Part shown: positions 10,561 to 19,373 of the stretch, one piece after another | Layout of the letters: each line of letters begins with the position of its first letter | Numbering within the stretch: position 1 is the stretch's first letter | Origin: Pseudomonas sp. AL03 | GTDB taxonomy: Bacteria; Pseudomonadota; Gammaproteobacteria; Pseudomonadales; Pseudomonadaceae | NCBI RefSeq assembly: GCF_029960815.1 | Contig: NZ_JASBRE010000001.1 | Location: forward strand, 1-64,000 | Length of the DNA stretch: 64,000 bases | Direction: 5' to 3' | Notes under the pieces: generated by a model | What the model saw: only the letters and a program-made list of their open reading frames with translations | Databases searched by the model: none | What the model was told of the DNA's origin: nothing | Translations under genes and position numbers: made by a program

Positions 10561-12087
10561 ATGAACGCATCGCTCACGCCAAACGAAACCACTGTCCAAA
10601 CGGTAAAGCTGTTGATCGACGGCGAGTGGGTCGAGTCCCAGACCACCGAGTGGCACGACATCGTCAACCCGGCGACCCAGCAAGTGCTGGCGAAAGTACC
10701 GTTCGCCACCGCGCAGGAAGTCGATGCTGCCATCAGCGCCGCCCATCGCGCCTTCCAGACCTGGAAGCTGACGCCGATCGGCGCGCGGATGCGCATCATG
10801 CTCAAGCTCCAGGCGTTGATCCGCGAACACTCCAAGCGCATCGCCGTGGTGCTCAGCAACGAGCAAGGCAAAACCATCGCCGACGCTGAAGGCGATATCT
10901 TCCGCGGCCTGGAAGTGGTCGAACACGCCTGTTCCATCGGCAGCCTGCAAATGGGCGAGTTCGCCGAGAACGTCGCTGGCGGCGTCGATACCTACACCCT
11001 GCGTCAGCCAATCGGCGTCTGCGCCGGCATCACCCCGTTCAACTTCCCGGCGATGATTCCGTTGTGGATGTTCCCGATGGCCATCGCCTGCGGCAACACC
11101 TTCGTGCTCAAGCCGTCCGAACAGGACCCGATGTCGACCATGCTGCTGGTGGAACTGGCGATCGAGGCCGGCGTTCCAGCGGGCGTGCTTAACGTCGTTC
11201 ATGGCGGCAAGGATGTGGTGGACGCGCTTTGCACACATAAAGACATCAAGGCTGTTTCCTTTGTCGGTTCGACCGCCGTCGGCACTCACGTCTACGACCT
11301 GGCCGGCAAACACGGCAAACGCGTGCAATCGATGATGGGGGCGAAGAACCATGCCGTGGTGCTGCCGGATGCCAATCGCGTACAAGCGCTCAATGCGCTG
11401 GTGGGTGCTGGTTTCGGTGCCGCCGGGCAACGCTGCATGGCCACGTCCGTGGTGGTGCTGGTGGGCGCGGCCAAGCAGTGGCTGCCTGACCTGAAAGCGC
11501 TGGCGCAGAAACTCACAGTGAACGCCGGCAGCGAGCCGGGCACTGATGTGGGGCCGGTGATTTCCAAACGTGCGAAGGCGCGGATTCTCGATCTGATCGA
11601 AAGCGGCATCAAGGAAGGCGCCAAGCTTGAGCTGGATGGTCGCGACGTGACCGTTCCAGGCTTCGAAAAAGGCAACTTTGTCGGCCCGACCCTGTTCTCC
11701 GGCGTGAAACCCGAGATGCAGATCTACACCCAGGAAATCTTCGGTCCGGTGCTGGTGGTGCTGGAAGTCGATACCCTCGATGAAGCCATCGCACTGGTCA
11801 ACGCTAACCCGTTCGGCAACGGCACGGGCCTGTTCACTCAAAGCGGGGCGGCGGCGCGTAAATTCCAGACGGAAATCGACGTCGGCCAGGTCGGCATCAA
11901 CATCCCGATTCCAGTGCCGGTCCCGTTCTTCAGCTTCACCGGTTCGCGCGGGTCCAAACTCGGCGACCTCGGTCCGTATGGCAAGCAAGTGGTGCAGTTC
12001 TACACTCAGACCAAGACTGTCACCAGTCGCTGGTTCGATGACGACAGCGTCAACGACGGTGTGAACACCACCATCAACTTGCGTTAA
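10561..12087 (+). CDS. mmsA: Methylmalonate-semialdehyde dehydrogenase (CoA-acylating)
   Basis: MmsA oxidises methylmalonate semialdehyde (and malonate semialdehyde) to propionyl-CoA (acetyl-CoA) using NAD and CoA, late in valine and inositol breakdown. The 508-residue product is an ALDH-superfamily protein with [20 protein letters not shown] near residue 155 and the catalytic cysteine in [13 protein letters not shown] near residue 290. A GGAGA lies just upstream of the ATG. mmsB follows after 10 bases, so the two form an operon. Family assignment is firm. Confidence 0.96.
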   Translation: MNASLTPNETTVQTVKLLIDGEWVESQTTEWHDIVNPATQQVLAKVPFATAQEVDAAISAAHRAFQTWKLTPIGARMRIMLKLQALIREHSKRIAVVLSNEQGKTIADAEGDIFRGLEVVEHACSIGSLQMGEFAENVAGGVDTYTLRQPIGVCAGITPFNFPAMIPLWMFPMAIACGNTFVLKPSEQDPMSTMLLVELAIEAGVPAGVLNVVHGGKDVVDALCTHKDIKAVSFVGSTAVGTHVYDLAGKHGKRVQSMMGAKNHAVVLPDANRVQALNALVGAGFGAAGQRCMATSVVVLVGAAKQWLPDLKALAQKLTVNAGSEPGTDVGPVISKRAKARILDLIESGIKEGAKLELDGRDVTVPGFEKGNFVGPTLFSGVKPEMQIYTQEIFGPVLVVLEVDTLDEAIALVNANPFGNGTGLFTQSGAAARKFQTEIDVGQVGINIPIPVPVPFFSFTGSRGSKLGDLGPYGKQVVQFYTQTKTVTSRWFDDDSVNDGVNTTINLR

Positions 12088-12097
12088 GGAGCCGGAC

Positions 12098-12985
12098 ATG
12101 AAAATCGCTTTTATCGGTCTCGGCAACATGGGCGCGCCGATGGCGCGCAACCTGATCAAGGCTGGCCACTCACTGCGGCTGGTTGACCTGAACAAAACCG
12201 TTCTGGCAGAGCTGGAGCAACTGGGCGGCAGCATCAGCGCTTCGGCACGTGAAGCCGCTCAAGGCGCAGAGCTGGTGATCACCATGCTGCCAGCCGCTGT
12301 GCATGTGCGCAGCGTGTGGCTGGGTGAAGACGGCGTGCTGGCGGGAATCGCCAAGGGCGTGCCGGCAGTCGATTGCAGCACCATCGATCCGCAGACGGCG
12401 CGTGATGTTGCGGCGGCGGCAGCCAAGCAAGGCGTGGCCATGGCCGATGCGCCGGTCTCTGGCGGTACCGGCGGTGCAGCGGCCGGGACCCTGACCTTTA
12501 TGGTCGGCGCCACCCCTGAATTGTTCGCCACCCTGCAACCGGTGCTGGCGCAGATGGGCCGCAACATCGTCCATTGCGGCGAAGTCGGCACCGGGCAAAT
12601 TGCCAAGATCTGCAACAACCTGCTCCTGGCGATCTCCATGGTCGGTGTCAGTGAAGCCATGGCGCTGGGCGATGCTCTCGGCATCGACACAACGGTGCTG
12701 GCGGGAATCATCAACAGTTCCACCGGGCGTTGCTGGAGTTCGGAGATGTACAACCCGTGGCCGGGAATCGTCGAAACAGCGCCGGCCTCGCGTGGCTATG
12801 CCGGTGGTTTTGGTGCCGAACTGATGCTCAAGGATCTGGGGCTGGCCACTGAAGCGGCACGTCAGGCGCACCAACCGGTGGTACTCGGCGCGGTGGCCCA
12901 GCAGTTGTATCAAGCGATGAGCCAGCGTGGGGAAGGTGGCAAGGACTTCTCGGCGATCATCAACAGCTATCGCAAACCCCAATAA
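12098..12985 (+). CDS. mmsB: 3-hydroxyisobutyrate dehydrogenase
   Basis: MmsB oxidises 3-hydroxyisobutyrate to methylmalonate semialdehyde with NAD, one step before MmsA in valine catabolism. The 295-residue product has the N-terminal Rossmann motif IAFIGLGNMGAPMARNL, the substrate-binding segment DAPVSGGTGGAAAGTL near residue 122, and the catalytic lysine in GTGQIAKICNN near residue 170. AAGGAG precedes the ATG. The stop codon lies in the loop of an intrinsic terminator. Confidence 0.96.
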   Translation: MKIAFIGLGNMGAPMARNLIKAGHSLRLVDLNKTVLAELEQLGGSISASAREAAQGAELVITMLPAAVHVRSVWLGEDGVLAGIAKGVPAVDCSTIDPQTARDVAAAAAKQGVAMADAPVSGGTGGAAAGTLTFMVGATPELFATLQPVLAQMGRNIVHCGEVGTGQIAKICNNLLLAISMVGVSEAMALGDALGIDTTVLAGIINSSTGRCWSSEMYNPWPGIVETAPASRGYAGGFGAELMLKDLGLATEAARQAHQPVVLGAVAQQLYQAMSQRGEGGKDFSAIINSYRKPQ

Positions 12986-13029
12986 GGGGTTTTTCCGGGA
13001 ACCCGCGTCGGGCGGGTTCCCGGTTTTTT
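12974..13029 (+). terminator. Tandem intrinsic terminators after mmsB
   Basis: Two hairpins stand in series. The first, 12974-12992, pairs AAACCCC with GGGGTTT around a loop that contains the mmsB stop codon and runs into five Ts. The second, 12995-13023, pairs CCGGGAACCCGC with GCGGGTTCCCGG and is followed by six Ts. The second could also serve the convergent cupin gene. Confidence 0.9.
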
Positions 13030-13032
13030 GCA

Positions 13033-13377
13033 TCAGGCAAACACGAAATACTTGCGCACGGTCTCAACCACTTCCCACGTGCCTTTCATCCCCGGCTCAA
13101 TGACGAAAATATCACCGGCACGCAGATGGATCGGCTCTTTTCCTTCTGGGGTGATGATGCAATATCCCTCGCGGAAATCGCAGTATTCCCACTTCACGTA
13201 TTCCACATACCACTTGCCCGGCGTGCAGATCCAGGTGCCCATGATCTTGCTGCCGTCTTCGCTGGTGTAGGCATTGAGGTTGACGGTGTGAGGGTCGCCT
13301 TCGAGTTTTTCCCATTTGCAGGCGTCGAGTACCGGCAGTGGGTGGGTGTCACGAAGAACGGTAATAGGTGCGGTCAT
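13033..13377 (-). CDS. Small cupin-domain protein (cupin_3/DUF861-like)
   Basis: A 114-residue single-domain cupin. Visible cupin features are the segment WYVEYVKWEYCDFREGYCII followed by GDIFVIEPGMKGTWEV, typical of the COG3450 group of enigmatic cupins related to the fold of ureidoglycine aminohydrolase. The start at 13377 (MTAPITVLRD) is preferred over a 13-residue upstream extension because family members begin near here. The substrate is unknown. It is convergent with mmsB and divergent from the biosynthetic operon to the right, with 532 bases between. Confidence 0.8.
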   Translation of the reverse strand: MTAPITVLRDTHPLPVLDACKWEKLEGDPHTVNLNAYTSEDGSKIMGTWICTPGKWYVEYVKWEYCDFREGYCIITPEGKEPIHLRAGDIFVIEPGMKGTWEVVETVRKYFVFA

Positions 13378-13792
13378 GTGGACTCCGGGCAGTGGGCTCA
13401 AGAACTGAAGTCGCACCCTATAGCGCCCCGCACTCGGTCAGTTGTCTGTGCTCGACACTCAGTTACCCAGAAGCGCTGTGCCGGTTTGCCCGGATCGGCT
13501 TGTAAATCCTCAAGACGCATTATTTAACGGCTGCGCTGATATAGAACAAGGGTTATGAAGTTATAACTATTTTACTTGTGCGGTTTCTATTATTTGTGCG
13601 TTTGTGCTGTGAGTCAGAAGTTTATACTTCCGCCCCTCTCTATTTAGCCAGCAATACAGTGCGCACCCCCACCATACGCAACCTTTGTTAAGTAAATAAG
13701 TCGATTGGCGCGAGGCTTCGCACCAATCGAGTGCGGCGCGCAGGCTTGTTCGAACGCCTTTCTCAAGTTGTTAAAAAACTTTAAATAGTTCG

Positions 13793-13824
13793 TTGACTCT
13801 CCCCTTAAGGGCAGAGTTTAGATT
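13793..13824 (+). promoter_or_regulatory. MerR-type promoter of the biosynthetic operon (predicted)
   Basis: A -35-like TTGACT (13793-13798) and a -10-like TAGATT (13819-13824) are separated by 20 bases. The spacer is a near-dyad centred on CCCTTAAGGG and flanked by CTC and GAG. Long spacers with a central dyad are the hallmark of promoters activated by MerR-family proteins through DNA untwisting. The same arrangement occurs at 29888-29919. The first gene of the operon begins 86 bases downstream. The rest of the 532-base gap (13378-13909) is AT-rich between about 13500 and 13800 and shows no supportable gene. Confidence 0.6.
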
Positions 13825-13832
13825 TCCGCCGC

Positions 13833-13866
13833 GTGAGAAGTTTCTGTGGGAATAGTTACTTCTCAC
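13833..13866 (+). promoter_or_regulatory. Inverted repeat in the leader of the biosynthetic operon
   Basis: GTGAGAAGT at 13833-13841 is exactly complementary to ACTTCTCAC at 13858-13866, with a 16-base loop. It lies just downstream of the predicted -10 element and 43 bases before the ACP start. It may be an operator or a 5' UTR stem-loop; no T-run follows, so it is not a normal terminator. Confidence 0.45.
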
Positions 13867-13909
13867 ATGCGGAATTTATGAAGCAATCACCACGTATAGG
13901 GAGATCGAG

Positions 13910-14479
13910 ATGAACAATCCATTGGAGTTGGAAAACGTCATTGCCAGCACCCGCGAGATCCTCGCGCAATTGTTGGTGATGAGCGCCGAAGATATCGATG
14001 AGAACAGCAGTATTGTCGAGGATCTCAGCGCCGATTCGCTGGACATCGTCGACCTCAGCTTTCAGCTGGGTCGTCAGTATGGCTGCACTTTGCCCAAAAC
14101 CAGCGTGCTGGATCACGCCATCGCTGTCTGCGGCGACGCCAGCGAGTTCCTGGCCAGCGGTCGCATCACCGAGAACGGCAAGGCCTTGCTTGAACAAAGC
14201 CTGAGCGCCTACTCCCCGGATCAACTCAAGGCCGGTATGCAACCGGCGCAGGTATTTGCCGCCACCACCGTGCGCAACTGGGCGCAACAGTGCCGCAATC
14301 TCTTCAACTATCTGCCGCAAAGCTGCCCCGATTGCGGCGCTCATCAAGCCGTGCTGAACGAACGTATGCAAGTGGTCTGTGGCGCTTGCAGTGCGCGGCT
14401 GGTGCCGGCCGACGGCGATGAGGTTTCACGCCGACTGGTGGAGCAATTTGTGGCCGCTCACGCCCAAGAGACGGCGTAG
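13910..14479 (+). CDS. Acyl carrier protein with C-terminal zinc-ribbon-like tail
   Basis: The first 85 or so residues of this 189-residue protein form an acyl carrier domain. The phosphopantetheine-accepting serine is Ser43 in the motif ADSLDIVDLSF. The remaining 100 residues are not ACP-like. They contain two CxxC knuckles, C139-P-D-C142 and C157-G-A-C160, spaced like a zinc ribbon, in a region rich in Gln and Ala. Normal bacterial ACPs have about 80 residues, so this is a fusion or a family-specific extension. AGGGAG precedes the start. It is the first gene of an eleven-gene operon and presumably carries the growing acyl chain for the ketosynthases and reductases that follow. Confidence 0.85.
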   Translation: MNNPLELENVIASTREILAQLLVMSAEDIDENSSIVEDLSADSLDIVDLSFQLGRQYGCTLPKTSVLDHAIAVCGDASEFLASGRITENGKALLEQSLSAYSPDQLKAGMQPAQVFAATTVRNWAQQCRNLFNYLPQSCPDCGAHQAVLNERMQVVCGACSARLVPADGDEVSRRLVEQFVAAHAQETA

Positions 14480-14487
14480 GAGTTCTC

Positions 14488-15762
14488 ATGCGGACACGAG
14501 AAGTCTATGTGACCGGATTCGGTCTGGTGGCGCCTATGGCGCTGGACGCCGCCACGTTGTTCAAGCGGATCTGCCAGAAGCAGTCCTGTGTTCGCGAACA
14601 TCCACGGTTCAAGGCGTTGGGGTTCAACAACAGCGCTGCCGGGTTTATCGACGACGGCCAGTGGCAGCAGATCGCCGCCGGTTTCGGCGGCAATGCCGCG
14701 CTGCATCCGCGACAAAGTGTGTTGGCCGAATTTGTCGCCCGACAAGCCTTGCAGCACGCCGGCCTGACCCCGGTAGCCTTTGCTCACAGCCGCAGCGGAT
14801 TGTTCCTTGGGGCCAACAAGTACTGCGTGGACAGTCACGATCTGCATCGGGCCAGTCGCTGCATGGATGAGGCGGGGCGTGTCGATCTGGATCAACTGCT
14901 GGATAACCCGGCGGCGTCTAGCGCGGTCTTCGGGCGCCGGGTCGATCAGCAGACCCTGCACCTGGCCGAGACGCTCGGTATCCGCGATCACATTTCGACC
15001 CATTCCGATGCCTGCGCCGCCGGCACAATGGCGATCGGCAGCGCCTACCGGGCGATCGAACGCGGCGAAATCGACCTGGCCATTTGCGGTGCCGTCGAAC
15101 TGATGGCCAACGAGTTGCCGTATTACATGTTCAACAGCCTCGGCGCGCTGTGCCAGGCTGACCTGCCGGCAAGCGAGCAGAGCCGGCCGTTCATGCCGGA
15201 CCGCAGCGGCTTCGTGATCAGCGAGGGCGCGGCCATGGTCATTCTCGAATCCGCCGAGCATGCGCAGCGTCGCAAAGCTACGTCATTGGGGCGAGTGTTG
15301 GGTTACGCGAATGTGTGCGAGGCACAAAAAATGACCTCCAGCAGCCGGGATGGCAGCAAATACGAGGAGTGCATGGACGCCGCAATCGAGGATGCCGGAC
15401 TGCTCAGCAGCGCCGTGCAACACGTCAACACCCACGGCACGTCCACCCAAGCCAACGACAGCTGTGAGGCCTTGGCTTTGCAGCGGGTGTTCGGCGAGTG
15501 CCAGGATCATGTGACGTTCACCGCCAACAAATCGGCCATTGGTCATTCCCTGGCGGGCAGCGGCGCGATTGAAGCGGTGCTGTCGCTGATCAGCTTGCGG
15601 GACGGCGTGCTGTTGCCGACCTTGAACTACGATCACGACCGCGCCGAATACCCCTCGCTGAAATTTCTCAGCGAGCCGATGCGCCAGTCAATCAACGTGG
15701 TGATGTCTAACTCGTTCGGTTTCGGCGGCGTCAACAGCTCGCTGGTTCTGGGGAGGGCATGA
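14488..15762 (+). CDS. Beta-ketoacyl-ACP synthase, FabF/KSalpha-like, catalytically complete
   Basis: This 424-residue thiolase-fold protein resembles FabF and type II PKS KSalpha subunits. It should condense malonyl-ACP with an acyl-ACP. The Cys-His-His triad is visible: Cys176 in HSDACAAGTMAIG, His316 in NTHGTSTQANDS and His353 in SAIGHSLAGSGAIE. The C terminus carries the family signature MSNSFGFGGVNSSLVLG. It begins 8 bases after the ACP gene and ends one base before the next KS-like gene, so it is tightly coupled. It probably pairs with the degenerate partner encoded next. Substrate range cannot be read from sequence. Confidence 0.88.
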   Translation: MRTREVYVTGFGLVAPMALDAATLFKRICQKQSCVREHPRFKALGFNNSAAGFIDDGQWQQIAAGFGGNAALHPRQSVLAEFVARQALQHAGLTPVAFAHSRSGLFLGANKYCVDSHDLHRASRCMDEAGRVDLDQLLDNPAASSAVFGRRVDQQTLHLAETLGIRDHISTHSDACAAGTMAIGSAYRAIERGEIDLAICGAVELMANELPYYMFNSLGALCQADLPASEQSRPFMPDRSGFVISEGAAMVILESAEHAQRRKATSLGRVLGYANVCEAQKMTSSSRDGSKYEECMDAAIEDAGLLSSAVQHVNTHGTSTQANDSCEALALQRVFGECQDHVTFTANKSAIGHSLAGSGAIEAVLSLISLRDGVLLPTLNYDHDRAEYPSLKFLSEPMRQSINVVMSNSFGFGGVNSSLVLGRA

Positions 15763-15763
15763 C

Positions 15764-16822
15764 ATGAGCATTGCCGTTTACATCCATTCGGCGGCCGTAT
15801 TGAACGCTGCCGGCAGCGAATGTGCCGACCTGCTCGGAACGCCACCCTCGCCGCAAGCGCTGGCATTTGACGCAACGCGACGGGCGTATCCACTGCCAAC
15901 GCCGTGCCTGGCCAGCGATCTGTTCGACCGCAAGATCCGGCGCAGCGTCGAACCACAAGGCTTGCGCCTGTTGCATTGCGTGGCGCGCCTGGCGCCCGCG
16001 CTGGCGGCCCTGCAACTGCCGCCGGCACGGATTGCCCTGACCGCGGCCATTCCGGAAGTCGATGCGCCAAGCCCTTGCTGGGACGCGGTGCAAGCGATCG
16101 GCGAGCAACCGGAAAAGCTCCTGGCGCAACTGTTGGCCAACACACCGCCGCTGCATGCCCTGACGCTGCTCAACAGCAGCGTGATGGCCTACGTGGCCGA
16201 AGCGTTGCAATGCCATGGGCCGATGGGCGGGTTCTGTTCCCAGGACAACGCCGGGCTCGATGCTCTGATTGAAGCCTGTCAGCAGATTGTCGAGCAACGC
16301 GCCGACGCCGCGCTGGTGGTCAGCAGCAGTCCGAACCTGACGCCGGCCCTGTATCTGCGTGAACCCCATCAGGCAGGCGAGGCGATGTATGGCGAGGGTG
16401 CCGCCGCGCTGCTGCTCGGCTCGGCCCCTTCGCGCACCACCCCGCACGCCTTGCGCATCGCCGGGTTCGCTCGGGGTTACAGCGCTGATCCGCAACGTGG
16501 CGCAGCGGTTGCCCGGCGGGTGATCGACCAGGCGCTGAGCCTGGAAAAACTGTGCCTCGGTGACGTCGAGCAGATCGTCGCAAATCCCGAGGATGCGCAA
16601 TTGATGAGCCTGTTCGCCGAACACCCAAGGGACGTTCGCAGCACCCGTGCCATGACCGGCGATCTTGGCGCCAGCGCCTTGTTGACCGAGATCGCGCTGG
16701 CCTTGCACCACAACCACAACGCTTCGGCGACACCGGGCTACACGCTGTTTGTCAGCCATAGCCGCGCCGGTCATTGGGGCGCCTTGCTGCTGGCCAGTGA
16801 AACCATGGAGAAGCACGCATGA
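15764..16822 (+). CDS. Degenerate ketosynthase-like protein (chain-length-factor-like)
   Basis: This 352-residue protein has the ketosynthase fold but lacks the catalytic triad. At the position of the active cysteine the sequence reads FCSQDNAGLDALIEA, with Asn where Cys is expected; the general shape resembles the QAGGLDAL segment of chain-length factors. The HGT motif is replaced by NPEDAQLMS, and the second histidine motif reads TGDLGASALL. It is also about 70 residues shorter than the catalytic KSs beside it. I infer a KSbeta/CLF partner of the preceding KS, as in aryl-polyene and aromatic type II systems. Its end overlaps the next KS start as ATGA. Confidence 0.75.
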   Translation: MSIAVYIHSAAVLNAAGSECADLLGTPPSPQALAFDATRRAYPLPTPCLASDLFDRKIRRSVEPQGLRLLHCVARLAPALAALQLPPARIALTAAIPEVDAPSPCWDAVQAIGEQPEKLLAQLLANTPPLHALTLLNSSVMAYVAEALQCHGPMGGFCSQDNAGLDALIEACQQIVEQRADAALVVSSSPNLTPALYLREPHQAGEAMYGEGAAALLLGSAPSRTTPHALRIAGFARGYSADPQRGAAVARRVIDQALSLEKLCLGDVEQIVANPEDAQLMSLFAEHPRDVRSTRAMTGDLGASALLTEIALALHHNHNASATPGYTLFVSHSRAGHWGALLLASETMEKHA

Positions 16823-18114
16823 GTGCAACACGGATTGTGATCACCGGCATGGGCGCCGTTACCGGATTCGGTTTCGAATGGCAGACCCTCTGGGAGAAAA
16901 TGCTCGGCGCCGAACATTGTGTACGTCCATGGCAGCCCGAGGGGGTGGAAGACGGCACGTTCCCGGTGCGCTACGCCGCGGCTGTGGATATGACCCTGTT
17001 GCCCGAGGCCTTGAAGGACCATCCGGCCTGGACCGTTGCGCTGGAAAAACGCAGCCGCTTTGGCTGGGTGGCTGCCACCCAAGCGGTGACCGACAGTGGA
17101 CTCGCGCCTGAGCAGCTGAGTGAAGCCGCCGTACTCTGCGCCTCGGGAGCGCCCCAACACATGTTGACCGACATGCTGTTGACCCAGGCACAGGATGGCC
17201 ACGCCCCGGGCTGGCAACACCTGATGCCCCGTGCCGGGCAGGTCAATGCCGAGGGTTCGCTGCGTCAGAGCAATGATCGACTGGCGCGGGTGATTGCCGA
17301 TGGACTGGGCTGTGAAGGGCCTGTGATCAATATCAGCAGCGCGTGCGCCGGAGCGTCCCAGGCCATCGGCAATGCCTTCCAGATGATTCGTCGCGGTGAA
17401 GTGAACGTGGCGATTGCCGGTGGCGCCGATTCGGTGCTGAACCTCGACACCATGGCCGCGCTGTACCTGCTCGGCGCGGCATCGAGCGAACAGCGCTGGG
17501 GCGTCGATCTGTGCCGGCCGTTCGACCGTGATCGCAGTGGCCTGATTGCCGGCGAGGGAGGTGGTTTCGTGGTGCTGGAAAGCCTTGAACATGCGTTGGC
17601 GCGAGGTGCGACGCCCTATGCCGAAGTGCTCGGCTTCGGCAGCAGCCTGGACGCCTACAAAGTCACCGCCCCGCAACCCGAAGGCCGGGGCGCGGCGCTG
17701 GCGATGCAAGCCGCGCTGGACGACGCTGGCCTGCGTGCGCAACAGATCGATCTGATCAATGCCCACGGCACTTCGACGCCGCTCAATGACGTCGCCGAAA
17801 CCCTGGCGATCAAAAGTGTGTTCGCCGAGCACAAGCACTATCGGTCCCTGGCCATCAGCGCCAACAAGTCGCAGTTCGGGCACTTGATTGCCGCCGCCGG
17901 CGCACCCGAATGCATGGTCACGGCTCTGGCGTGTCTGAACGATCTAGTCACGCCGACCGTGAACCTGCATGACGTCGATGAGCAGTGCGACCTGGACTAT
18001 TGCGCCGGGCAAGCGGTCAGCCGCCGAGTGGATTTTGCCTTGAGCAACTCCTTCGGTTTTGGTGGCCTCAACACCTCGCTGGTCCTTGGCAAATATCGGG
18101 AGCACGGACAATGA
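16819..18114 (+). CDS. Second beta-ketoacyl-ACP synthase, catalytically complete
   Basis: A 431-residue FabF-like ketosynthase. The triad is intact: Cys176 in ISSACAGASQAIGNAF, His316 in INAHGTSTPLNDVAE and His355 in KSQFGHLIAAAGAPE, plus the terminal SNSFGFGGLNTSLVLG. It is clearly distinct from the KS at 14488. It overlaps both neighbours by four bases (ATGA), which implies translational coupling and near-equal stoichiometry with the KS-like protein encoded next. Two active KSs in one cluster suggest separate elongation stages or two heterodimeric KS/CLF pairs. Confidence 0.88.
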   Translation: MSATRIVITGMGAVTGFGFEWQTLWEKMLGAEHCVRPWQPEGVEDGTFPVRYAAAVDMTLLPEALKDHPAWTVALEKRSRFGWVAATQAVTDSGLAPEQLSEAAVLCASGAPQHMLTDMLLTQAQDGHAPGWQHLMPRAGQVNAEGSLRQSNDRLARVIADGLGCEGPVINISSACAGASQAIGNAFQMIRRGEVNVAIAGGADSVLNLDTMAALYLLGAASSEQRWGVDLCRPFDRDRSGLIAGEGGGFVVLESLEHALARGATPYAEVLGFGSSLDAYKVTAPQPEGRGAALAMQAALDDAGLRAQQIDLINAHGTSTPLNDVAETLAIKSVFAEHKHYRSLAISANKSQFGHLIAAAGAPECMVTALACLNDLVTPTVNLHDVDEQCDLDYCAGQAVSRRVDFALSNSFGFGGLNTSLVLGKYREHGQ

Positions 18115-19319
18115 ATAGCGCTACTGTGCGTGTTGCGATCGCCGGCAGCGGTTGCGTATTACCCAGCGGCTGGGGCGTGCAACGCTTCTGGTCGGCGGCC
18201 AGTGAAGCCCGCAGCGGCATCGCCTTGCTGCAGTCGAAATTGTTTCACAGTGAGCGCGTGACGGCCTTCGGGCATGTCAGTGATGAAGACCATCAAACCA
18301 GTCGCCAGGACGTAGCCCAGAATCTCCAGCGCTACTGCCCGCCGGCAGTGATCTGGGGGGTCAGCGCGGTGCGTCAGGCCCTGGCCGAAGCCGGGCTTGA
18401 ACCGGGCAATGACGACCTGCGTTATGGCCTCTATTGCTGCCAGGGCGGTTACACCCATCCGTCGTTGGCGGCCTATGGCGAGTTGCTCCACGAGTGCCGC
18501 GATGAGTCCGGCGCCGACATGCGGCGCCTCGCTCAACGGGTATTACAGGAGCGCGCGCTCGACCCGTTCCTGGTGCTCAAAAGCCTGAGCAACGGCTTGC
18601 TCGGGATTGTCAGCCTGGCGCTGAAACTGGAGTGCGAGTGCAACGCTTACATGCAAGGCGTGGCCGGCAATCTGGCGGCATTGCGCGCGGCGTGCGCGGC
18701 GTTGCAAAGCGGTCGTATCGATGCGGCGATTGTGGTCGGCGCCGGCAGTGAACTCGATCCGTTGGCACTGGCCGCACTGGCCGAGGCCGGCGTGATCAGC
18801 ACCGACGGTTCCCAAACCTTGCGTGCATTCGATCGCCAAGGCACGGGAGGGATTGCCGGTGAAGGGGCGGCGGCGTTGATTTTGCGCCGGGCCGACGATC
18901 TACCGGATGGAACGCAGACCTGCCTGTCGTCACTGTTTGCCCATCCTCACCTGGGGTCGTTGAACCTGCCGGACCAGCAGGTTGATCTGCTGGTCAGCAG
19001 CGCAAGCGGCGATCCGTACAAGGACGCCGACCTGGCCCGCACGCTGGCCCGCGCCGGTGCCGCGCACATCACCAGTAGCGTGCCGGTGACCGGCATTCTC
19101 AGCGGTGCGCCGAGCCTGGTCGACCTGATCCTGGCCCGCCATGCACTGCATGCCCAGCGTGTGCCGCCGATCATCGGATTACAGCAGTCGGTGGACCCGC
19201 ACCTGCCGTTTGTGGTCGGTGAGGGACGGGACGCGGTGCTGCACGACTGCCTGATCATCAACCGCGATGACAATGGTTTCAGCGCCTGTTACCAGCTCGA
19301 TTATCAGGCGGCCGGCTAA
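18111..19319 (+). CDS. Second degenerate ketosynthase-like protein
   Basis: This 402-residue thiolase-fold protein starts MNSATVRVAIAGSGCVLPSG, like a ketosynthase, and keeps the GIAGEGAAALIL segment. The catalytic residues are gone: the cysteine loop reads NAYMQGVAGNLAAL, the first histidine motif is replaced by SSASGDPYKDAD, and the second reads PVTGILSGAPSL. It is best viewed as a non-catalytic partner of the KS encoded just upstream. The ATG at 18111 overlaps the previous stop; a longer frame from 17985 lies within the preceding gene and is rejected. Confidence 0.72.
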   Translation: MNSATVRVAIAGSGCVLPSGWGVQRFWSAASEARSGIALLQSKLFHSERVTAFGHVSDEDHQTSRQDVAQNLQRYCPPAVIWGVSAVRQALAEAGLEPGNDDLRYGLYCCQGGYTHPSLAAYGELLHECRDESGADMRRLAQRVLQERALDPFLVLKSLSNGLLGIVSLALKLECECNAYMQGVAGNLAALRAACAALQSGRIDAAIVVGAGSELDPLALAALAEAGVISTDGSQTLRAFDRQGTGGIAGEGAAALILRRADDLPDGTQTCLSSLFAHPHLGSLNLPDQQVDLLVSSASGDPYKDADLARTLARAGAAHITSSVPVTGILSGAPSLVDLILARHALHAQRVPPIIGLQQSVDPHLPFVVGEGRDAVLHDCLIINRDDNGFSACYQLDYQAAG

Positions 19320-19373
19320 CCGTTTGAACGCATTGAATCGCTTCTATTTTTCTAATCAAGGGATATGGCTGTC

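Noticed and set aside
10486..12234. 582-codon open frame antisense to mmsA
   Set aside because: Composition is typical of antisense frames in high-GC DNA and the sense strand encodes a clear ALDH.
13378..13790. Small gene in the AT-rich gap before the biosynthetic operon
   Set aside because: Short frames exist but none has an RBS plus a recognisable domain.
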